Assembly (NCBI GenBank): GCA_017452035.1
Contig: JAFTNE010000040.1
Span: forward strand, 1-5,183
Length of the DNA stretch: 5,183 bases
Source of the DNA: Clostridia bacterium
Lineage (GTDB): Bacteria > Bacillota > Clostridia > Christensenellales > CAG-314
Reading direction: 5' to 3'
Part shown: positions 4,801-5,183 of the stretch, in pieces
How the letters are laid out: each line of letters starts with the position of its first letter
How positions within the stretch are numbered: the stretch's first letter is position 1
Program-made: the position numbers and the translations under genes
Notes under the pieces: model-generated
What the model was told of the DNA's origin: nothing
Database searches by the model: none
What the model saw: the letters and a program-made list of their open reading frames with translations, nothing else

Positions 4801-5183
4801 AAATACTATTTGCCAAAATTACATCATACAATTGTGGCATTTTGGCAATGGCAAAGTACACGTCGTGGGATACATCCCCCACCACCAACTTTCCTTTGGT
4901 GGCAACAACCGTTGAGTTGCCAGCAACGGTGGAAATGTTGACCTGCACGGTTTGTCCACACAGTAACCTTTTGGCGAAAATATCTGCAAACTTTTTGCTG
5001 ACAAAGCAAAGGGGCAAGCAATGGCAAGTGGCACTGTTGCCACTGTCATACAAAGCTTGCAGGTGGTGTTCGCCATCCAACACCACTTGACACTTTACAA
5101 GATTGGGCGCAACCTTTTTGACGTCTTTTAGGTACACCACCAATAACTTTGTTAGCACAACCACCAGCAAAACGGCAAAAAAG
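4790..5183 (-). CDS. spoIIGA: SpoIIGA, pro-sigma-E processing protease, C-terminal part (partial)
   Basis: SpoIIGA is a septum-membrane aspartic protease that removes the pro-sequence of sigma-E after a signal from the forespore (SpoIIR in B. subtilis). The frame is open through the right edge of the window, so the true start and most membrane segments are missing; the TTG at 5170 is not the start. What remains begins with a hydrophobic stretch including FFAV and LTKLLVVYL, likely the last transmembrane helix. The cytoplasmic domain follows, with YDSGN (codons about 5050-5036, Asp at 5047-5045), the conserved aspartate motif of the family. The C-terminus KMPQLYDVILANSICLQ fits the usual family ending. 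The protease identity rests on this motif plus adjacency to sigE and is secure; residue-level divergence around the motif (SATCHCLPLCFV) is considerable. Confidence 0.92.
   Translation of the reverse strand, partial: FFAVLLVVVLTKLLVVYLKDVKKVAPNLVKCQVVLDGEHHLQALYDSGNSATCHCLPLCFVSKKFADIFAKRLLCGQTVQVNISTVAGNSTVVATKGKLVVGDVSHDVYFAIAKMPQLYDVILANSICLQ

Overview
The window comes from a low-to-moderate GC, endospore-forming member of the Firmicutes, probably a Clostridia-type lineage. The evidence is the 3' end of spoIIGA followed by sigE (mother-cell sporulation sigma factor), a large Bacillus/Clostridium-type SRP RNA with an Alu domain, a T-box-controlled ileS, a DUF896 (YnzC-like) protein, and lipoproteins with Gram-positive-style signal peptides. 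Species cannot be fixed from the sequence alone. Every gene I can support lies on the minus strand, so reading order runs from high to low coordinates.

Layout in reading order: the C-terminal half of SpoIIGA, the membrane aspartic protease that activates pro-sigma-E (5183-4790, 5' end outside the window); a 181-bp gap; sigE (4608-3904); a 218-bp gap holding a sigma-A-type promoter and a short direct repeat; a 514-aa secreted lipoprotein of the UshA/5'-nucleotidase metallophosphoesterase family (3685-2141); a palindromic terminator (2067-2040); the SRP RNA gene with its own promoter and terminator (about 1949-1683, promoter 1984-1956, terminator 1669-1642); a DUF896 protein (1578-1375) with its own promoter; a 134-aa unrecognised lipoprotein (1256-852) behind a perfect consensus promoter and closed by a terminator (829-802); and a promoter, a T-box riboswitch leader (about 745-483) and the N-terminal 150 codons of a type-2 isoleucyl-tRNA synthetase (451-1, continuing out of the window).

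Except for spoIIGA-sigE, the genes appear to be separate transcription units, most with a recognisable promoter and several with an intrinsic terminator. Functional groups are sporulation control (spoIIGA, sigE), envelope-attached proteins (nucleotidase, small lipoprotein), protein targeting (SRP RNA) and translation (ileS with its tRNA-sensing leader). The most noteworthy points are the T-box leader, whose terminator/antiterminator switch can be drawn but whose T-box sequence departs from consensus; the nucleotidase with an altered substrate-binding motif; and the absence of sigG directly after sigE. I see no mobile element, CRISPR array, tRNA or phage gene, and no clear case for a wholly new system.
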